Below are positions 20,406 through 20,882 of a stretch of 20,882 nucleotides of DNA, piece by piece (the first letter of the stretch is position 1; every line of letters starts with the position of its first letter). The translations under genes and the position numbers were made by a program. The notes beneath the pieces were generated by a model. It was not told the origin of the DNA. It searched no databases and was given only the letters and a program-made list of their open reading frames with translations. The DNA lies in contig NZ_CALHGG010000071.1 of assembly GCF_938029845.1 (NCBI RefSeq), positions 1 through 20,882 on the forward strand, read 5' to 3'. Source of the DNA: an uncultured Capnocytophaga sp. (lineage in GTDB: Bacteria; Bacteroidota; Bacteroidia; Flavobacteriales; Flavobacteriaceae).

Positions 20406-20882
20406 ATGAAGAAAAATATTTTCACCATTCTTATAACCTTGTTCTGTGTAGCTTTCGCAAGTGCACAAATCAATTTTCAGCCGTCTTTTGGAGGCGGGCA
20501 TGAGGAGGAAAACCCAGTGGTATGGACTTTTTCCCAAGAGAAACTCTCTGAGGGAGAATATCTGCTCACTTTCCATGGGAAAATTGCTCCTAAGTGGCAT
20601 GTTTATTCCCAAAACAATCCTAAGGGAGGGGCACTCCCTATGGTAATTACCTATACCACGGAGGGGATAGAACTCGTAGGTGACTCCAAGGAGGAGGGAC
20701 TCCAGAAGGCATTCAACGATATTTTTGGGGTAGATGAACTCTTTTTTGAAAAAGAAATAAAAATCACCCAAAAGGTAAAACTCACGGATCCCAATGTAAA
20801 ACATATCAAAGGAAATATCTTCTGCCAAGCCTGTATAGATGTGTGTATCAACCTCAAAGAAGACTTCGTATTCTCCCTTGAC
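20406..20882 (+). CDS. DsbD-like thiol:disulfide interchange protein, N-terminal part (runs off window)
   Basis: An open frame of 159 codons from the ATG at 20406 to the window end. MKKNIFTILITLFCVAFASAQ is a signal peptide. The visible domain resembles the periplasmic N-terminal domain of DsbD and related reductases: GEYLLTFHGKIAPKWHVYSQ, then PKGGALPMVITY, KAFNDIFGVDELFFEKEIKI. A cysteine group, FCQACIDVCINL, lies at about 139-150, where DsbD has its active Cys pair. Spacing differs: CX2CX3C here, against a pair spaced CX5C in E. coli. Full-length Bacteroidetes relatives add eight membrane helices and a thioredoxin domain, which would lie beyond this window. They pass reducing power across the inner membrane to periplasmic proteins. 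Nine bases separate it from porT, so same operon. Confidence 0.8.
   Translation, partial: MKKNIFTILITLFCVAFASAQINFQPSFGGGHEEENPVVWTFSQEKLSEGEYLLTFHGKIAPKWHVYSQNNPKGGALPMVITYTTEGIELVGDSKEEGLQKAFNDIFGVDELFFEKEIKITQKVKLTDPNVKHIKGNIFCQACIDVCINLKEDFVFSLD

Overview
The window looks like chromosomal DNA of a flavobacterium, most likely Capnocytophaga or a close relative (genus is inference). Supporting signs are Bacteroidetes-type promoters (TTTG, about 19-20 bases, TAnnTTTG) before many genes, a TonB-dependent receptor with a carboxypeptidase-regulatory-like N-terminal domain, PorT of the type IX secretion system, a periplasmic DPP4 peptidase, an L21 with a long C-terminal extension, and a DnaX of the Bacteroidetes type.

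Layout. 1-435: broken remnant of an IS4-family (DUF4372-type) transposase and one copy of a GC-rich interspersed element. 445-2769 (minus): a three-gene operon, a secreted YARHG-domain protein, a 74-residue protein of unknown function and a leucine-rich-repeat protein. Its predicted promoter (near 3035) lies beyond an array of about 30 eight-base repeats, so the array should be the mRNA leader. 3030-3410: intergenic DNA with a MITE-like palindromic element and the promoter of the next gene. 3411-5693 (plus): TonB-dependent receptor, followed by a second eight-base repeat array. 5965-7233 (plus): metY, with an intrinsic terminator. 7391-9577 (minus): DPP4. 9691-10609 (minus): rplU-rpmA. 10724-12028 (minus): nrdB and a small unknown gene. 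12123-12719 (minus): tail-anchored protein with an L7/L12-like domain. 12953-16567 (minus): ABC-F ATPase, then dnaX. 16675-17268 (minus): nitroreductase. 17470-18804 (plus): outer-membrane barrel-like protein. 18963-20882 (plus): menG/ubiE, porT and the start of a DsbD-like gene, tightly spaced.

The most notable item is dnaX. The zero frame stops just after a run of ten A residues and gives a 361-residue gamma-like protein. A -1 shift (or one extra A from slippage) at that run opens a continuous frame to the conserved tau tail, giving 554 residues. This resembles dnaX recoding in E. coli and Thermus, but here the long form is the recoded one. A homopolymer sequencing error is the alternative.

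The second theme is repeats. Gene junctions carry several families of degenerate 7- and 8-base tandem units: GTGAAWA-type, GTTAGTK-type, AATTGTY-type and GATKTGYY-type. The GTGAAWA arrays always have the same orientation relative to the upstream gene, fold into hairpins, and in three genes contain the stop codon. They probably act as 3' ends or terminators. Most other genes are housekeeping or ordinary flavobacterial genes.
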